NCBI RefSeq assembly: GCF_006337125.1
Contig: NZ_CP040887.1
Location: 1,674,001 to 1,738,000 of the forward strand
DNA from: Serinicoccus chungangensis
GTDB taxonomy: Bacteria; Actinomycetota; Actinomycetes; Actinomycetales; Dermatophilaceae
Direction: 5' to 3'
DNA length: 64,000 bases
Shown: positions 26,375 through 35,772 of the stretch, piece by piece
Layout of the letters: the number at the start of each line of letters is the position of its first letter
How positions within the stretch are numbered: position 1 is the stretch's first letter
Position numbers and translations under genes: made by a program
The notes under the pieces: generated by a model
Seen by the model: only the letters and a program-made list of their open reading frames with translations
Told to the model about the DNA's origin: nothing
Database searches by the model: none

Positions 26375-27202
26375 ATGGAGGCGGTCACGGAGCACCACGC
26401 CCGGGCCCTGTCCCCCTCGCGGGCCGCCGACTTCATGCAGTGCCCGCTGCTCTACCGCTTCCGCGTCGTCGACCGGCTGCCGGAACCGCCCAGCACCGCC
26501 GCGGCGCGCGGCAGCCTGGTGCACGCCGTCCTGGACCGCCTCTTCGACCTGCCACCCGGGCACCGCACCCTCGAGGCGGCGACCGACCTCGTACCCGGCG
26601 AGTGGGAGCGGCTGCTGCTGGCCGACCCGGTGCTCGCCGAGCTGGCCCGCGAGGACGCCTGCGGCGGCACGGAGGAGCTGCTGCGCAGCTGGTTCGCCCT
26701 CGAGGACCCCACCCGGCTGCAGCCGGCCGAGCGCGAGCTCTACGTGGAGGCCGACCTCGACGGCCTCGTCATCCGCGGCTACGTCGACCGTCTCGACGAG
26801 GCGCCGGACGGGCGGCTGCGGGTCGTGGACTACAAGACCGGCCGCTCTCCCTCCGAGACCTTCGAGGGACGGGCGCTCTTCCAGCTCAAGTTCTACGCCC
26901 TGGCGCTGTGGCGCAGCCGGGGCGTCCTGCCGAGCCGGCTCCAGCTCGTCTACCTGCGCGACCGCACGATGCTGTGGGTCGACCCGACCGAGGCCGACCT
27001 GCTCGCCACCGAGCGCAAGGTCCGCGCCCTCTGGGCCGCGATCGAGCAGGTGGCGAGGACCGGCGACTGGCGGGCCCGACCGGGGCGGACCTGCTCCTGG
27101 TGCGCCCACCAGGCGATCTGCCCGGCCTGGGGCGGCACTCCCCCGCCGCTGCCGGAGGGCGCCACGGCCCTGGCGCTGGACCCGCGGTCAGCCGCGGGGT
27201 GA
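26375..27202 (+). CDS. RecB-family PD-(D/E)XK nuclease
   Basis: 275 residues. The N-terminus has SPSRAADFMQCPLLYRFRVVDRLP and RGSLVHAVLDRLFDLP; the active site has VIRGYVDRLDEAPDGRLRVVDYKTGRS (D...DYK) and the C-terminus TCSWCAHQAICPAWG supplies three of the cysteines of a Cas4/AddB-like iron-sulfur site, with CPLLYRF giving the fourth. It is a predicted DNA exonuclease of the Cas4/RecB type, conserved beside PAC2 in actinobacteria; no CRISPR is present. ATG at 26375 was chosen because TAGAGT lies 7 nt upstream; an ATG-like start further upstream would overlap the protease gene. The last 15 bp overlap the convergent PAC2 gene. Confidence 0.9.
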   Translation: MEAVTEHHARALSPSRAADFMQCPLLYRFRVVDRLPEPPSTAAARGSLVHAVLDRLFDLPPGHRTLEAATDLVPGEWERLLLADPVLAELAREDACGGTEELLRSWFALEDPTRLQPAERELYVEADLDGLVIRGYVDRLDEAPDGRLRVVDYKTGRSPSETFEGRALFQLKFYALALWRSRGVLPSRLQLVYLRDRTMLWVDPTEADLLATERKVRALWAAIEQVARTGDWRARPGRTCSWCAHQAICPAWGGTPPPLPEGATALALDPRSAAG

Positions 27203-28045
27203 GCCGTCGTCGCGCCGCCGCAGGTAGCGCTCGAACTCCTTGGCGATCGCGTCGCCGGACGCCTCCGGCAGCTCCGCGGTGTCCTGGGCCTCCTCCAGCT
27301 GGCGCACGTAGTCGGCCACCTCCTCGTCGGTCGAGGCCAGGTCGTCCACGCCGCGTTCCCAGGCCCGTGCGGCCTCGGTGAGCGCGGTGTCGTCGATGAC
27401 GCAGTCGAGCAGCTCCTCGAGCTGGCCGAGCAGCGCCAGGGACGCCTTCGGCGAGGGCGGACCCCCGGCGTAGTGCGGCACCGCCGCCCAGCAGGACAAC
27501 GCGGGCAGGTCCTGCTGGCGCCCCTCGTCGACGAGGACCCCGACGATGCCCGTGGGGCCCTCGTAGGTGCTGCGCTCGATCTCCTCGCTGCCGTCGAGCA
27601 GCTCGTCGTTCTCGGAGCTGATGCTCACCGGGATGGGCCGGGTGTGGGGCACGTCGGCGAGCAGGGCCCCCAGGACGACGAGCAGCTGGACGTCCCGGGC
27701 GAGGAGGTAGTCCAGGAGGTCCGCGGCGAAGGTGCGCCACCGCACGGACGGCTCGATCCCGAGGACCAGCAGGACGTCCCGCCCCAGCGGGGTGTTGCGG
27801 GCCAGCATGACCCGGGTCGTCGGCCAGCGGATCATCCGGCGGCCCTCGACGGTGAGGATCTGCGGCCGGTTGACCTGGAAGTCGTAGAAGTCCTCGGGGT
27901 CCACGGCGGCCACCACCTCGGCCTCCCAGACCTGGGCGAGGTGCTCCACCACGCTCGACGCCCCCTCGCCGGCGTCGTTCCAGCCCTCGAAGGCGGCGAT
28001 GACGATCGGGTCACGCAGCTCACCGGTGTCCTGCAGCTCGATCAC
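27188..28045 (-). CDS. PAC2-family protein
   Basis: 285 residues from GTG 28045. The family hallmark VIAAFEGWNDAGEGASSVVEHL comes near the N-terminus; other conserved stretches are EDFYDFQVNRPQI, LVLGIEPSVRWRTF and GPTGIVGVLVDEG. PAC2 proteins are related to eukaryotic proteasome-assembly chaperone 2, which is notable because the proteasome genes appear to be missing here; their bacterial role is unknown. GTG 28045 (VIELQDTGELRDP) has AGGGTGAGG upstream and matches family N-termini; ATG 28072 is nine codons longer and possible. A TAGGGT hexamer at 28087-28092 serves this gene. Confidence 0.9.
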   Translation of the reverse strand: MIELQDTGELRDPIVIAAFEGWNDAGEGASSVVEHLAQVWEAEVVAAVDPEDFYDFQVNRPQILTVEGRRMIRWPTTRVMLARNTPLGRDVLLVLGIEPSVRWRTFAADLLDYLLARDVQLLVVLGALLADVPHTRPIPVSISSENDELLDGSEEIERSTYEGPTGIVGVLVDEGRQQDLPALSCWAAVPHYAGGPPSPKASLALLGQLEELLDCVIDDTALTEAARAWERGVDDLASTDEEVADYVRQLEEAQDTAELPEASGDAIAKEFERYLRRRDDGSPRG

Positions 28046-28117
28046 GGGCCTCACCCTCTCGCTCGGAAGCATCGCGCCGTTCGCCCACCCTAGTCCGCCT
28101 CGTCTAGCGTGGTGCGG

Positions 28118-28858
28118 GTGACGCGCCACCCCTCCCGCCCGAGCCGATCCGAGGACCTGCCCACCGCCGTGCTGTGGGACATGGACGGCACCATCGTCGA
28201 CACCGAGCCGTCCTGGATCGCCGAGGAGTACGTCCTCGTGGAGGAGGCCGGAGGCACGTGGAGCGACGCCGACGCCCACGACCTCGTCGGCCAGGACCTG
28301 CTCACCTCGGCCGGCATCATCCTCGAGCGGACGCCGGTCCGCGGTGAGCCCGAGCAGGTGGTGCGCCGCCTGCTCGAGGGGGTCGTGGAGCGCACCCGCG
28401 CCCACGTGCCCTGGCGGCCCGGGGCGCGCGAGCTGCTGCGGTCCTTGCGGGAGCACGGCGTGCCGTGCGCGCTGGTCACCATGTCCTGGACCGAGCTGGC
28501 CGACGTGCTGGTCGAGCAGCTGCCGGCCGGGACCTTCGACGCCGTGGTGACCGGGGACCAGGTGAGCCGGGGCAAGCCGCACCCCGAGGCCTACCTCGAG
28601 GCGGTGGCGCGACTGGGCGTGGACCCCTCCCGCGCCCTGGCGGTCGAGGACTCCCCCACGGGCGCGACGGCGTCGACGGCCGCGGGCGTGCCGACCCTCG
28701 TGGTGCCGCACACCGTGGCCGTCCCGGCCCTGCGCGGCGCCCGGCAGGTGCCGAGCCTGGAGGGCCTGAGCCCCGCCGACCTCGGCGCGGTCGCCCGCTC
28801 GCTCAGGTCAGAGCTGCACCCCGAGCAGCGCGTCGACCGCGTCCACGACCAGGCGTGA
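28118..28858 (+). CDS. HAD-superfamily phosphatase (beta-phosphoglucomutase-like)
   Basis: 246 residues. Motif [15 protein letters not shown] has the nucleophile Asp and the acid/base Asp; motif II is ALVTMSW; motif III is the Lys of [14 protein letters not shown]; motif IV is [13 protein letters not shown] helical cap lies between motifs I and II (C1 cap), so small sugar phosphates are likely substrates. GTG at 28118 was chosen because TAGCGT (28105-28110) is 7 nt upstream; GTG 28112 is in frame. The final 51 bp overlap the 3' end of the convergent mshC. Confidence 0.92.
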   Translation: MTRHPSRPSRSEDLPTAVLWDMDGTIVDTEPSWIAEEYVLVEEAGGTWSDADAHDLVGQDLLTSAGIILERTPVRGEPEQVVRRLLEGVVERTRAHVPWRPGARELLRSLREHGVPCALVTMSWTELADVLVEQLPAGTFDAVVTGDQVSRGKPHPEAYLEAVARLGVDPSRALAVEDSPTGATASTAAGVPTLVVPHTVAVPALRGARQVPSLEGLSPADLGAVARSLRSELHPEQRVDRVHDQA

Positions 28859-30085
28859 GACGGGCTCGCCCGCGACCACGGTCGTGGCCCAGTCGTCGAC
28901 GGCGTCGAGGGCACCTGGCGTGTCGAGGTCGTCGGCCAGCCGCTCCCGCATGCGGCGCAGGGTCGTCACCCCGAGCTCGGTGACCGAGTCGTGCGCGGCC
29001 ATGTCGCCGGCCCGCCGCCACAGGTCGAGACGCTCGCTCGCCTCCCGGAGGATCTGGTCGGTCCACGACCACTCGGTCCGGTAGTGCTGCGCGAGCAGCG
29101 CCAGCCGGATCGCCATCGGGTCGACGCCGGAGGCGCGCAGCCGGGAGACCAGGACGAGGTTGCCCCGGCTCTTGCTCATCTTCTCGCCGTCCAGACCGAC
29201 CATGGCCTGGTGCACGTAGGCGCGGGCGAAGCAGTCGTCGCCGCACAGGGCGGCCGCCTGGACCGCGCTCATCTCGTGGTGGGGGAAGACGAGGTCGGTG
29301 CCGCCACCCTGGACGTCGAAGGCCGGGCCGAGGTAGCGCTGGGCGATGGTGGAGCACTCGATGTGCCAGCCGGGGCGCCCCCGCCCCAGCGAGCCGCCGT
29401 CCCAGTGCGGCTCGCCCTGCCGGCCCGAGCGCCACAGGAGGGGGTCGAGCGGATCGCGCTTGCCGGCCCGGTCGGGGTCGCCCCCGCGGTCGGCGAAGAC
29501 CTCCATCATCTGCTCCCGGGACCACCCGGAGACGGCGCCGAAGCTGGCCTGCGTGGAGAGGTCGAGGTAGACGTCCGCACCAGCAGCCCCCTCGGCCAGC
29601 TCCTGGTCCTGCGGCACCGGCACCTCGTAGGCGGTGCCGTCGTCGAGCAGCCGCTGGACGGCGCGCACGTCGTCCGGGATCCCCTCGACGGCCCCGACGT
29701 AGTGGTCGGGGGGCAGGACCCGCAGCGCCTCCATGTCGGTGAAGAAGAGGTCGATCTCGCGGCGCGCGAGCTCCTGCCACTCCACGCCGTCGCGCTCGGC
29801 CCGCTCGAGCAGCGGCTCGTCGACGTCGGTGACGTTCTGGACGTAGGTGACCTCCAGCCCGGCGTCCCGCCACGCGCGCTGCAGCACGTCGAAGGTGACG
29901 TAGGTCGCGGCGTGCCCGAGGTGGGTGGCGTCGTAGGGGGTGATGCCGCACACGTAGAGCCGCGCCCGTCCGTCGGTGCCCGCGACCTCGACACGTCGGT
30001 CGCCGGCGGTGTCGTGCACGCGCACGGGGGTCCCGTCGTGCTCGATCGGCAGCCGGGGCAGAGCGGTGGTCGACCAGGTCTTCAC
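28808..30085 (-). CDS. mshC: Cysteine--GlcN-Ins ligase MshC (mycothiol synthesis)
   Basis: 425 residues. MshC activates cysteine with ATP and joins it to GlcN-inositol, the penultimate step to mycothiol. It resembles cysteinyl-tRNA synthetase but lacks the tRNA-binding region. Visible motifs: [23 protein letters not shown] (HIGH-like), the zinc ligands Cys and later WHIECSTIA and FPHHE, and [13 protein letters not shown] (KMSKS). GTG 30085 ([13 protein letters not shown]) gives the family N-terminus; longer in-frame starts would run into the promoter. A TAGGCT hexamer lies 9 nt upstream. Presence of mshC marks the host as a mycothiol-producing actinobacterium. Confidence 0.97.
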   Translation of the reverse strand: MKTWSTTALPRLPIEHDGTPVRVHDTAGDRRVEVAGTDGRARLYVCGITPYDATHLGHAATYVTFDVLQRAWRDAGLEVTYVQNVTDVDEPLLERAERDGVEWQELARREIDLFFTDMEALRVLPPDHYVGAVEGIPDDVRAVQRLLDDGTAYEVPVPQDQELAEGAAGADVYLDLSTQASFGAVSGWSREQMMEVFADRGGDPDRAGKRDPLDPLLWRSGRQGEPHWDGGSLGRGRPGWHIECSTIAQRYLGPAFDVQGGGTDLVFPHHEMSAVQAAALCGDDCFARAYVHQAMVGLDGEKMSKSRGNLVLVSRLRASGVDPMAIRLALLAQHYRTEWSWTDQILREASERLDLWRRAGDMAAHDSVTELGVTTLRRMRERLADDLDTPGALDAVDDWATTVVAGEPVSRLVVDAVDALLGVQL

Positions 30086-30154
30086 CTGCGGGAGCCTAAC
30101 CGTCCAGGCCGACCCGGCAGCCACCGGTCCGGGCGCCGGCGCCCGGCCGGGGCT

Positions 30155-30979
30155 CTACCAGAGCGGCCAGGGCAACGGGTAGCGGTCCGTGGGTGCCGAG
30201 GGGAAGGTGGCCTCCTCGCGCACCCGTCGCACCCGGGCGGCCAGCGCCTCCCGCTCGACGTCCGACAGCAGGGTGGTGAGCTGCGTGGCGAGGTGCCCGT
30301 GGACGTCGGCCAGGGCGCTCGCCAGCGTCTCCAGCCGGTCGAGGTCCGTGGCGGCGATCGGCTCCTCGGCGAAGCCCCAGAGGACGGTGCGCAGCTTGTC
30401 CTCCTCGTGCAGGCTGACCCCGTGGTCGAAGCCGCGCAGCCGGTCCTCGGTGTCGCGGGTCAGGTGGGCGGCCTTGCGGTCGGCGTTGTTGAGCACGACG
30501 TCCAGCACCGCCATGGACCGCAGCCCGGGGTCGTCGGCGTGCGCCACGACGAGGGCCCGGCCGTGCTCGTCCTCGGCCTGGACGACCGGGCACCACCCCT
30601 CCGGCAGGTCCTCGGGGGCGACGACGTCGACGAGCCCGGCCGCCGGGTCGGCCAGCCGTCGCGGGTTCTGCTCGACCCACCACTGGACCGAGCCGGGTCC
30701 GAGCGGGCCGTCGCGCAGCACGGTCGGCGGGACCAGGTCGAACCCCGCGGCCCGCGACAGCAGGTAGGCCGCCACCTCGCGGCGGCCCAGGGAGTCGGGC
30801 GGGAAGTCGTGCAGGGGGCGTTCGCCCTTGACCGGCTTGTAGACGGCACGATGGCCGGTGGGCTCGCCCCGCGCGTCGGTGAGGTCGACCAGCAGGGTGA
30901 GGTTCGACGCCTGGGTGAGCACGCCGACCGGCTCGACGGTCAGGGTGTGCAGCAGCTCCAGGGCCGCGTCGTCGTCCAC
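30155..30979 (-). CDS. SCO1664-family protein (PI3/4-kinase-like fold)
   Basis: 274 residues. The family is conserved in actinobacteria and distantly resembles phosphatidylinositol 3/4-kinases. Visible segments include RAVYKPVKGERPLHDFP, with a candidate nucleotide-binding Lys, SMAVLDVVLNNADRKAAHLTRD, corresponding to the catalytic loop, and RGFDHGVSLHEEDKLRTVLWGF, resembling the metal-binding DHG. Biochemical function is unknown. GTG 30979 is preferred: it starts just after the DUF3090 stop (30981) and longer frames would be Pro/Ala-rich without homology. It belongs to the DUF3090-phosphatase operon. Confidence 0.88.
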   Translation of the reverse strand: MDDDAALELLHTLTVEPVGVLTQASNLTLLVDLTDARGEPTGHRAVYKPVKGERPLHDFPPDSLGRREVAAYLLSRAAGFDLVPPTVLRDGPLGPGSVQWWVEQNPRRLADPAAGLVDVVAPEDLPEGWCPVVQAEDEHGRALVVAHADDPGLRSMAVLDVVLNNADRKAAHLTRDTEDRLRGFDHGVSLHEEDKLRTVLWGFAEEPIAATDLDRLETLASALADVHGHLATQLTTLLSDVEREALAARVRRVREEATFPSAPTDRYPLPWPLW

Positions 30980-30980
30980 G

Positions 30981-31541
30981 TCAGCGGCGGTAGCCGTTGG
31001 CGCGGGGGCAGATGTGTCCGGTGGGGTCCAGGGGCTGTCCGCAGAACGGGCAGGAGGGGCGCCCACCCTCGATGGAGGCCGTGCAGCGCATCGCGAAGGC
31101 CCGGGCGCGGCCGGGCTCGAGCACGACCTTGATGGACTGCGGCGGCAGCCCGGCCCACGGCAGGTCGGACCCCTCGTCGTCGTCCTCCAGCGCGGCGACG
31201 TCCTCGGCGCTGGGCCGGTCGTAGACCTCGAGGACCACCCGGCGCTGGCCCGCCTCCCACGCGACCGAGAGCCGCTGGACGCGGAAGTCGTCCTCGATGG
31301 GGGTGTCCAGGGGCGCGTTGTCGACGAAGGCCCGGCCGGCCTCCTCGGTGCCCTCCGGGCCGGCGACGTCGTCGAGCATCTCCGCCAGCGACTCCCCCAG
31401 CAGCCGGACCTGCTCCTTCTCGAGGGAGACGGTCATGACCCGCTGGGAGTCGCTGGCCTGCAAGAAGAAGGTGCGCCCTCCGGGCGGTCCGACGCTGCCG
31501 GCGACGCAGCGCTCAGGCGGGTCGAAGACGTGCTCAGCCAT
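30981..31541 (-). CDS. DUF3090 family protein with C-terminal zinc ribbon
   Basis: 186 residues; DUF3090 is restricted largely to actinobacteria and has no known function. The start MAEHVFDPPERCVAGSVGPPG and the C-terminal CPFCGQPLDPTGHICPRANGYRR, a probable CxxC...C zinc site, are family marks. The order phosphatase-DUF3090-SCO1664-mshC is conserved and suggests a shared process, possibly linked to thiol or sugar metabolism, but that is inference. The ATG has TAGGCT 7 nt upstream, starting the transcript that covers the SCO1664 gene. Confidence 0.9.
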   Translation of the reverse strand: MAEHVFDPPERCVAGSVGPPGGRTFFLQASDSQRVMTVSLEKEQVRLLGESLAEMLDDVAGPEGTEEAGRAFVDNAPLDTPIEDDFRVQRLSVAWEAGQRRVVLEVYDRPSAEDVAALEDDDEGSDLPWAGLPPQSIKVVLEPGRARAFAMRCTASIEGGRPSCPFCGQPLDPTGHICPRANGYRR

Positions 31542-31546
31542 GAGGG

Positions 31547-32284
31547 TCAGCCTACGTCCTCGCTCCCGGCGCCCCCACCCACCTCGGCGTCACCGGTGGC
31601 GCCGTCCGTGGCGAGGCGCGCCACGAGGCCGGAGAGGTCCACCGGGTCGCTGCCGGTGTCGTTGGTGCGCAGGACGAACGGCCGGCCCGGGGTGCGGTGC
31701 ACCAGGCTCAGCGAGGCCGGGTCGACGACGATGCGCTGGAAGTCGTCCAGCGCGGTGGCCAGCGCGTCGGCGAGGATCGCCTTGATGACGTCGCCGTGGC
31801 TCACCGCCACCCAGACGGCGCCGGGTCCGTGCTCGGCCTCGACCCGGGCGTCCCACTCGGTGACGGCCTCGACGGCCCGCGCAGCCATCTGCGCCATCGA
31901 CTCGTGGGCGAAGGCCTCGTCGGCCGGGAACGTCACCGTGGAGGGCTGGTCCTGCACCTGCCGCCACAGCGGCTCCTCGGCGAGCTCCTTGAGCGGTCTC
32001 CCGGTCCACGCGCCGTACCTCGCCTCGCCCAGGCGCTCCTCGGTGTGGCGCTGCACCGTCCGGTCGGCCGGCTGCGCCGCCAGCACCGCGGCGGCCGTCT
32101 CCTGGCACCGCTGCAGCGGGCTGGCGACGACCGCCGCCAGGGGGGTGGCCGCCAGTCGAGCACCGGCGTCGCGGGCCTGGCCGGCCCCCGTCTCGTCCAG
32201 CCCGAGGCCCGGCGTCCAGCCGGCCAGGACGCCGTCGGCGTTGGCCTGGGTCCGGCCGTGCCGGAGCAGGATGCAGATGGCCAT
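31547..32284 (-). CDS. Histidine phosphatase family protein (MSMEG_4193 type)
   Basis: 245 residues. The phosphate-accepting histidine is in LLRHGRTQANADGVLAG at the N-terminus, ASPLQRCQETAAAV gives the conserved Arg, and VAVSHGDVIKAILADAL gives the second catalytic His. The family includes phosphoglycerate-mutase-like phosphatases; the substrate is not known. The ATG at 32284 shares a base with the stop of the upstream oxidoreductase (TGATG), showing coupling. The acidic Gly-rich tail AEVGGGAGSEDVG is unlike the domain and may be disordered. Confidence 0.93.
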   Translation of the reverse strand: MAICILLRHGRTQANADGVLAGWTPGLGLDETGAGQARDAGARLAATPLAAVVASPLQRCQETAAAVLAAQPADRTVQRHTEERLGEARYGAWTGRPLKELAEEPLWRQVQDQPSTVTFPADEAFAHESMAQMAARAVEAVTEWDARVEAEHGPGAVWVAVSHGDVIKAILADALATALDDFQRIVVDPASLSLVHRTPGRPFVLRTNDTGSDPVDLSGLVARLATDGATGDAEVGGGAGSEDVG

Positions 32285-33333
32285 CAGAGCTCGGCCTCCA
32301 GCCGGGCGTGGGCCTCCACCGCGGCCTCGAGGGCGTCCATCCGGGCGCGCAGGTCGGCGCCCCAGGGGGCGACGGTGAGCGTCGTGATGCCCGCGCGCTG
32401 GTAGCGGCGCATGCGCTCGGTGATGCGGTCGACGTCTCCCAGCAGGCTGGTGTCGTCGACGAACTGCGCCGGCAGGGCCCGGGCGGCCTCGCCGTAGCGG
32501 CGCGCGAGGTAGAGCTCCTGGACCTGGTCGGCCTCGGCCTCGTATCCCATGCGGCAGGCCAGCTGGTGGTAGAAGTTCTGCTCCCGGCTGCCCATCCCCC
32601 CGACGTAGAGCGCGGGGTAGGGGCTGACGGTGCGGGCGCACGCCTCGAGGTCGTCACCGACGGCCAGGGCGACCGTGGCGTCGGTCTGGAAGGGGTGCTC
32701 GGGCGGGGTCTCGCGACGGTCGAGGCCGGCCTGCAGCTGCGCCCGCTGCTCGGGGAAGAAGTCGGGGGCGACGAAGACCCCGAGCCAGCCGTCGGCGATC
32801 TCGCCGGCGAGCTCCAGGTTCTTGGGCCCGACCGCGGCGAGGTAGAGCGGGATGCTCGGTCGGTGCAGGTGCGTGAGGCGCAGCGCCTTGCCCGGTCCGT
32901 CGGGCAGCGGCAGGGTGAAGAACTCCCCGTCGTAGGTGACGGTCCGGTGCGCGAGCGCCGTCCGGACGATCTCGACATACTCCCTGGTCCGGGCGAGCGG
33001 CCGGGCGAAGCGGACGCCGTGCCACCCCTCCGACACCTGCGGTCCGCTCACCCCCAGACCGAGGCGGAAACGTCCTCCGGACAGGCTGTCGAGGCTCACC
33101 GCCGCCATGGCGGTGGCCGCGGGGGTGCGGGCGGGGATCTGCATGACCCCGGCCCCCAGGCCGATGCGCGAGGTGCGGGCGGCCAAGAAGGACAGGATGC
33201 TCACGGCGTCGGGGCCGTAGACCTCCGCCACCCAGGCGACGTCCACCCCCAGCTCGTCGGCCCGCTGCACGAGCGCGAGGTGGTCCTCGTCGCGGCCCTG
33301 CCCCCAGAACCCGCAGCTCAGCCCGAGGCGCAC
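32284..33333 (-). CDS. LLM-class F420-dependent oxidoreductase
   Basis: 349 residues with a luciferase-like TIM barrel. Typical signatures: WVAEVYGPDAVSILSFLAARTSRIGLGAGVMQIPARTP, LSGGRFRLGLGVSGPQVSEGWHG and LYLAAVGPKNLELAGEIADGWLGVF. The family uses coenzyme F420 rather than flavin in actinobacteria. The substrate is unknown. The start is GTG at 33333, directly after the poly-Asp gene (stop at 33337), and the stop overlaps the phosphatase start. The set therefore forms a run: poly-Asp protein, LLM, phosphatase. Confidence 0.93.
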   Translation of the reverse strand: MRLGLSCGFWGQGRDEDHLALVQRADELGVDVAWVAEVYGPDAVSILSFLAARTSRIGLGAGVMQIPARTPAATAMAAVSLDSLSGGRFRLGLGVSGPQVSEGWHGVRFARPLARTREYVEIVRTALAHRTVTYDGEFFTLPLPDGPGKALRLTHLHRPSIPLYLAAVGPKNLELAGEIADGWLGVFVAPDFFPEQRAQLQAGLDRRETPPEHPFQTDATVALAVGDDLEACARTVSPYPALYVGGMGSREQNFYHQLACRMGYEAEADQVQELYLARRYGEAARALPAQFVDDTSLLGDVDRITERMRRYQRAGITTLTVAPWGADLRARMDALEAAVEAHARLEAEL

Positions 33334-33336
33334 CCG

Positions 33337-33735
<399 letters not shown>

Positions 33736-33815
33736 GGGGTGACGGTAGCGCGAAATCACCGCTGACGGGCGGGTATGCCGTCCCGCCGGGCCGGGGGATG
33801 CCTATGCTGGGCCCG

Positions 33816-34001
33816 ATGGTCGAGTACGAGTACCGAGAGCTCACCTTCCACCGCGACCAGGGACGCGGTGAGGTGCGGCAGGCCCTGACCGAGCACGCCG
33901 AGTACGGCGCGTGGGAGCTGGCGCGGGTGCGCGTCTACCTCGGGGGTGCGCGGCGCGTGCTGCTGCGCCGCAAGATCATCCGCGTCCGCCGCACCGCCTG
34001 A
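33816..34001 (+). CDS. DUF5703 family small protein
   Basis: 61 residues, MVEYEYRELTFHRDQGRGEV followed by RQALTEHAEYGAWELARVRVYLGGARRV and LLRRKIIRVRRT. This is the DUF5703 family, small, basic and conserved in actinobacteria, of unknown function. ATG 33816 was chosen because TATGCT at 33803-33808 stands 7 nt upstream and the family begins with this Met; two in-frame ATGs further upstream would fall in the promoter. It is convergent with the M20 peptidase gene, 24 bp away. Confidence 0.9.
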   Translation: MVEYEYRELTFHRDQGRGEVRQALTEHAEYGAWELARVRVYLGGARRVLLRRKIIRVRRTA

Positions 34002-34025
34002 GCCCCGGCGCGGGCCGGTCGCCGC

Positions 34026-35378
34026 TCAGCAGTCGGCGACGAGCTGGCCCAGCACCCGGGTGCCGAAGCGGAGGGCGTCGACCGGGACCCGCTCGTCGAC
34101 GCCGTGGAACATCCCCACGAAGTCCAGCTCCTCCGGGAGCCGTAGCGGCGCGAAGCCGTAGCCGGTGATGCCCAGGCGGGACAGGTGCTTGTTGTCGGTG
34201 CCACCGGACAGGCAGTAGGGCAGGACGTGGGCGCCGGGGTCCTCCTTGAGCAGGGCCCGCTTCATCGAGTCCACGAGCTCACCGCTGCTCGGCGCCTCGA
34301 GGGCCACGTCCTTGTGCTCGATCTCCACCTCGACGTGCTCGCCCGCCAGCTCCCGGATGGTGTCGAGCAGCTCGTCCTCGTGCCCGGGCAGGAAGCGGCA
34401 GTCCAGCGAGGCCGAGGCGCTCTGCGGGATGACGTTCATCTTGTAGCCCGAGGCCAGCATGGAGAAGTTCGAGGTGTCCTGCAGGGTGCCCTCGACGAAG
34501 CGACGCGCGCCGCCGAGCCGCGCCAGCATGTCCTCGACGCCCTCCTCGTCCCAGGACTCCCCCGTCACCTGGGAGACGCCGTCGAAGAGCTCCCGGACCG
34601 AGGCGATGTAGGTCCGCGGCCAGGGGTGGGCGTCGATCCGCGCGATCGCCTCGGCGAGCCGGACGATGGCGTTCTCCTCGTTGGGGACCGACCCGTGGCC
34701 GGCCCGGCCGCGCGCGTGCAGGCGCAGCCAGGCGATGCCCTTCTCCGCGGTCTGCAGCAGGTAGGCGCGGGTGGGCGCCCCGGTCGCCTTGTCGGGGAGG
34801 GTGATGGAGAAGCCGCCGACCTCGCTGATGGCCTCGGTGCACCCCTCGAACCACTCAGGGTGCTCGGCCACGACGTGTCCCGCTCCCTGGGTGCCGCCGG
34901 CCTCCTCGTCGGCGAAGAACGCCCAGACGATGTCGCGCGGGGGCTTCTCGCCGGAGCGGGCCAGCTGGCGCAGCGTCGCCAGGAGCATGGCGTCCATGTC
35001 CTTCATGTCGACCGCGCCGCGGCCCCAGATCATCCCGTCCTTCTCCTCCGCCGAGAACGGGTCGACCGTCCAGTCCGCGGCCTCGGCGGGCACCACGTCG
35101 AGGTGGCCGTGCAGCACCAGGCCGGGGCGGGAGCTGTCCCGGCCAGGGGTGCGGACGACCACGCTCGTGCGCTCGGGATGGTCCGCCGGAGCCGTGACCT
35201 GCGGGTCGAGCCCGACCTCGCGGAGCAGCTCCACGACATACTCCGCGGCGGCCCGCTCCCCCGGCCCGCTGCCGTCGCCGTAGTTGCTCGTGTCGATCCG
35301 GATGAGCTCCTTGCAGATCCGGACCGCCTCCTCCTCGGCGGTGCTGGACGGGCTCAGGTCGTCAGAGGTGGACGTCAT
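34026..35378 (-). CDS. M20/M25/M40-family metallopeptidase
   Basis: 450 residues. The dinuclear zinc site is clear: HGHLDVVP (about residue 92), WGRGAVDMKDMDA, FFADEEAGGTQGAGH and a late His in YCLSGGTDNKHLSRLG. The M20 dimerisation domain lies at about residues 215-330 (RGRAGHGSVPNEENAI). These enzymes are exo- or dipeptidases, succinyl-diaminopimelate desuccinylases or aminoacylases; the closest pattern is the dipeptidase/ArgE-like group, but the substrate is not certain. The ATG has TAGGGT 6 nt upstream, so it is a single leaderless transcription unit. Confidence 0.93.
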   Translation of the reverse strand: MTSTSDDLSPSSTAEEEAVRICKELIRIDTSNYGDGSGPGERAAAEYVVELLREVGLDPQVTAPADHPERTSVVVRTPGRDSSRPGLVLHGHLDVVPAEAADWTVDPFSAEEKDGMIWGRGAVDMKDMDAMLLATLRQLARSGEKPPRDIVWAFFADEEAGGTQGAGHVVAEHPEWFEGCTEAISEVGGFSITLPDKATGAPTRAYLLQTAEKGIAWLRLHARGRAGHGSVPNEENAIVRLAEAIARIDAHPWPRTYIASVRELFDGVSQVTGESWDEEGVEDMLARLGGARRFVEGTLQDTSNFSMLASGYKMNVIPQSASASLDCRFLPGHEDELLDTIRELAGEHVEVEIEHKDVALEAPSSGELVDSMKRALLKEDPGAHVLPYCLSGGTDNKHLSRLGITGYGFAPLRLPEELDFVGMFHGVDERVPVDALRFGTRVLGQLVADC

Positions 35379-35453
35379 ACCGCCACCCTAGCCACGCCCC
35401 GCCCGCCCGGCGCGGACAGGATGGCTCCGGAGGCGTGCAGGGTTGGGCCGCGT

Positions 35454-35765
35454 CTACTCGTGCTCCTCTGCGAAGAGCTCGAGGTGGCGGCACTCGCGGC
35501 ACCGGAACGCACGGACGAGGAAGCGCTCGGCGCCGACGGACCTGAGGCCGCCGAAGAAGCTGGTGTCGCGAGCTCCCGCCACCCAGCGCACGAACCCCGT
35601 GGCGCCCTCGCCGGTGTCGGACAGCCAGCCCTCGTCCAGCAGGCCCTCGCTGCCGCACGCGGTACAGGTCGAGCGGGCCTGCCGCCAGCGGTCACCGGGG
35701 GCGGACGGGCCGAGGCGGTGCATGCCGTCGGCACTCACCGGCTCGGGTCCCGACTGCTCGCTCAC
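35454..35765 (-). CDS. Small zinc-ribbon protein at the end of the cox-like operon
   Basis: 103 residues starting at GTG 35765, 8 bp after the coxG stop, so probably co-transcribed with the molybdenum-hydroxylase genes. It contains two CxxC pairs: CTACGSEGLLDEGW (about residues 37-50) and FRCRECRHLELFAEEHE at the C-terminus, a split zinc ribbon. Between them lies GFVRWVAGARDTSFFGGLRSVG. I recognise no characterised family. It could be independent of the operon. The 75 bp downstream, before the M20 gene start, contain nothing notable besides that gene's promoter. Confidence 0.7.
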   Translation of the reverse strand: MSEQSGPEPVSADGMHRLGPSAPGDRWRQARSTCTACGSEGLLDEGWLSDTGEGATGFVRWVAGARDTSFFGGLRSVGAERFLVRAFRCRECRHLELFAEEHE

Positions 35766-35772
35766 CGCCGCC

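Noticed and set aside
26375..27202. Cas4 of a CRISPR system
   Set aside because: It has Cas4-like cysteines but sits in a conserved housekeeping context beside PAC2, with no other cas gene or array.
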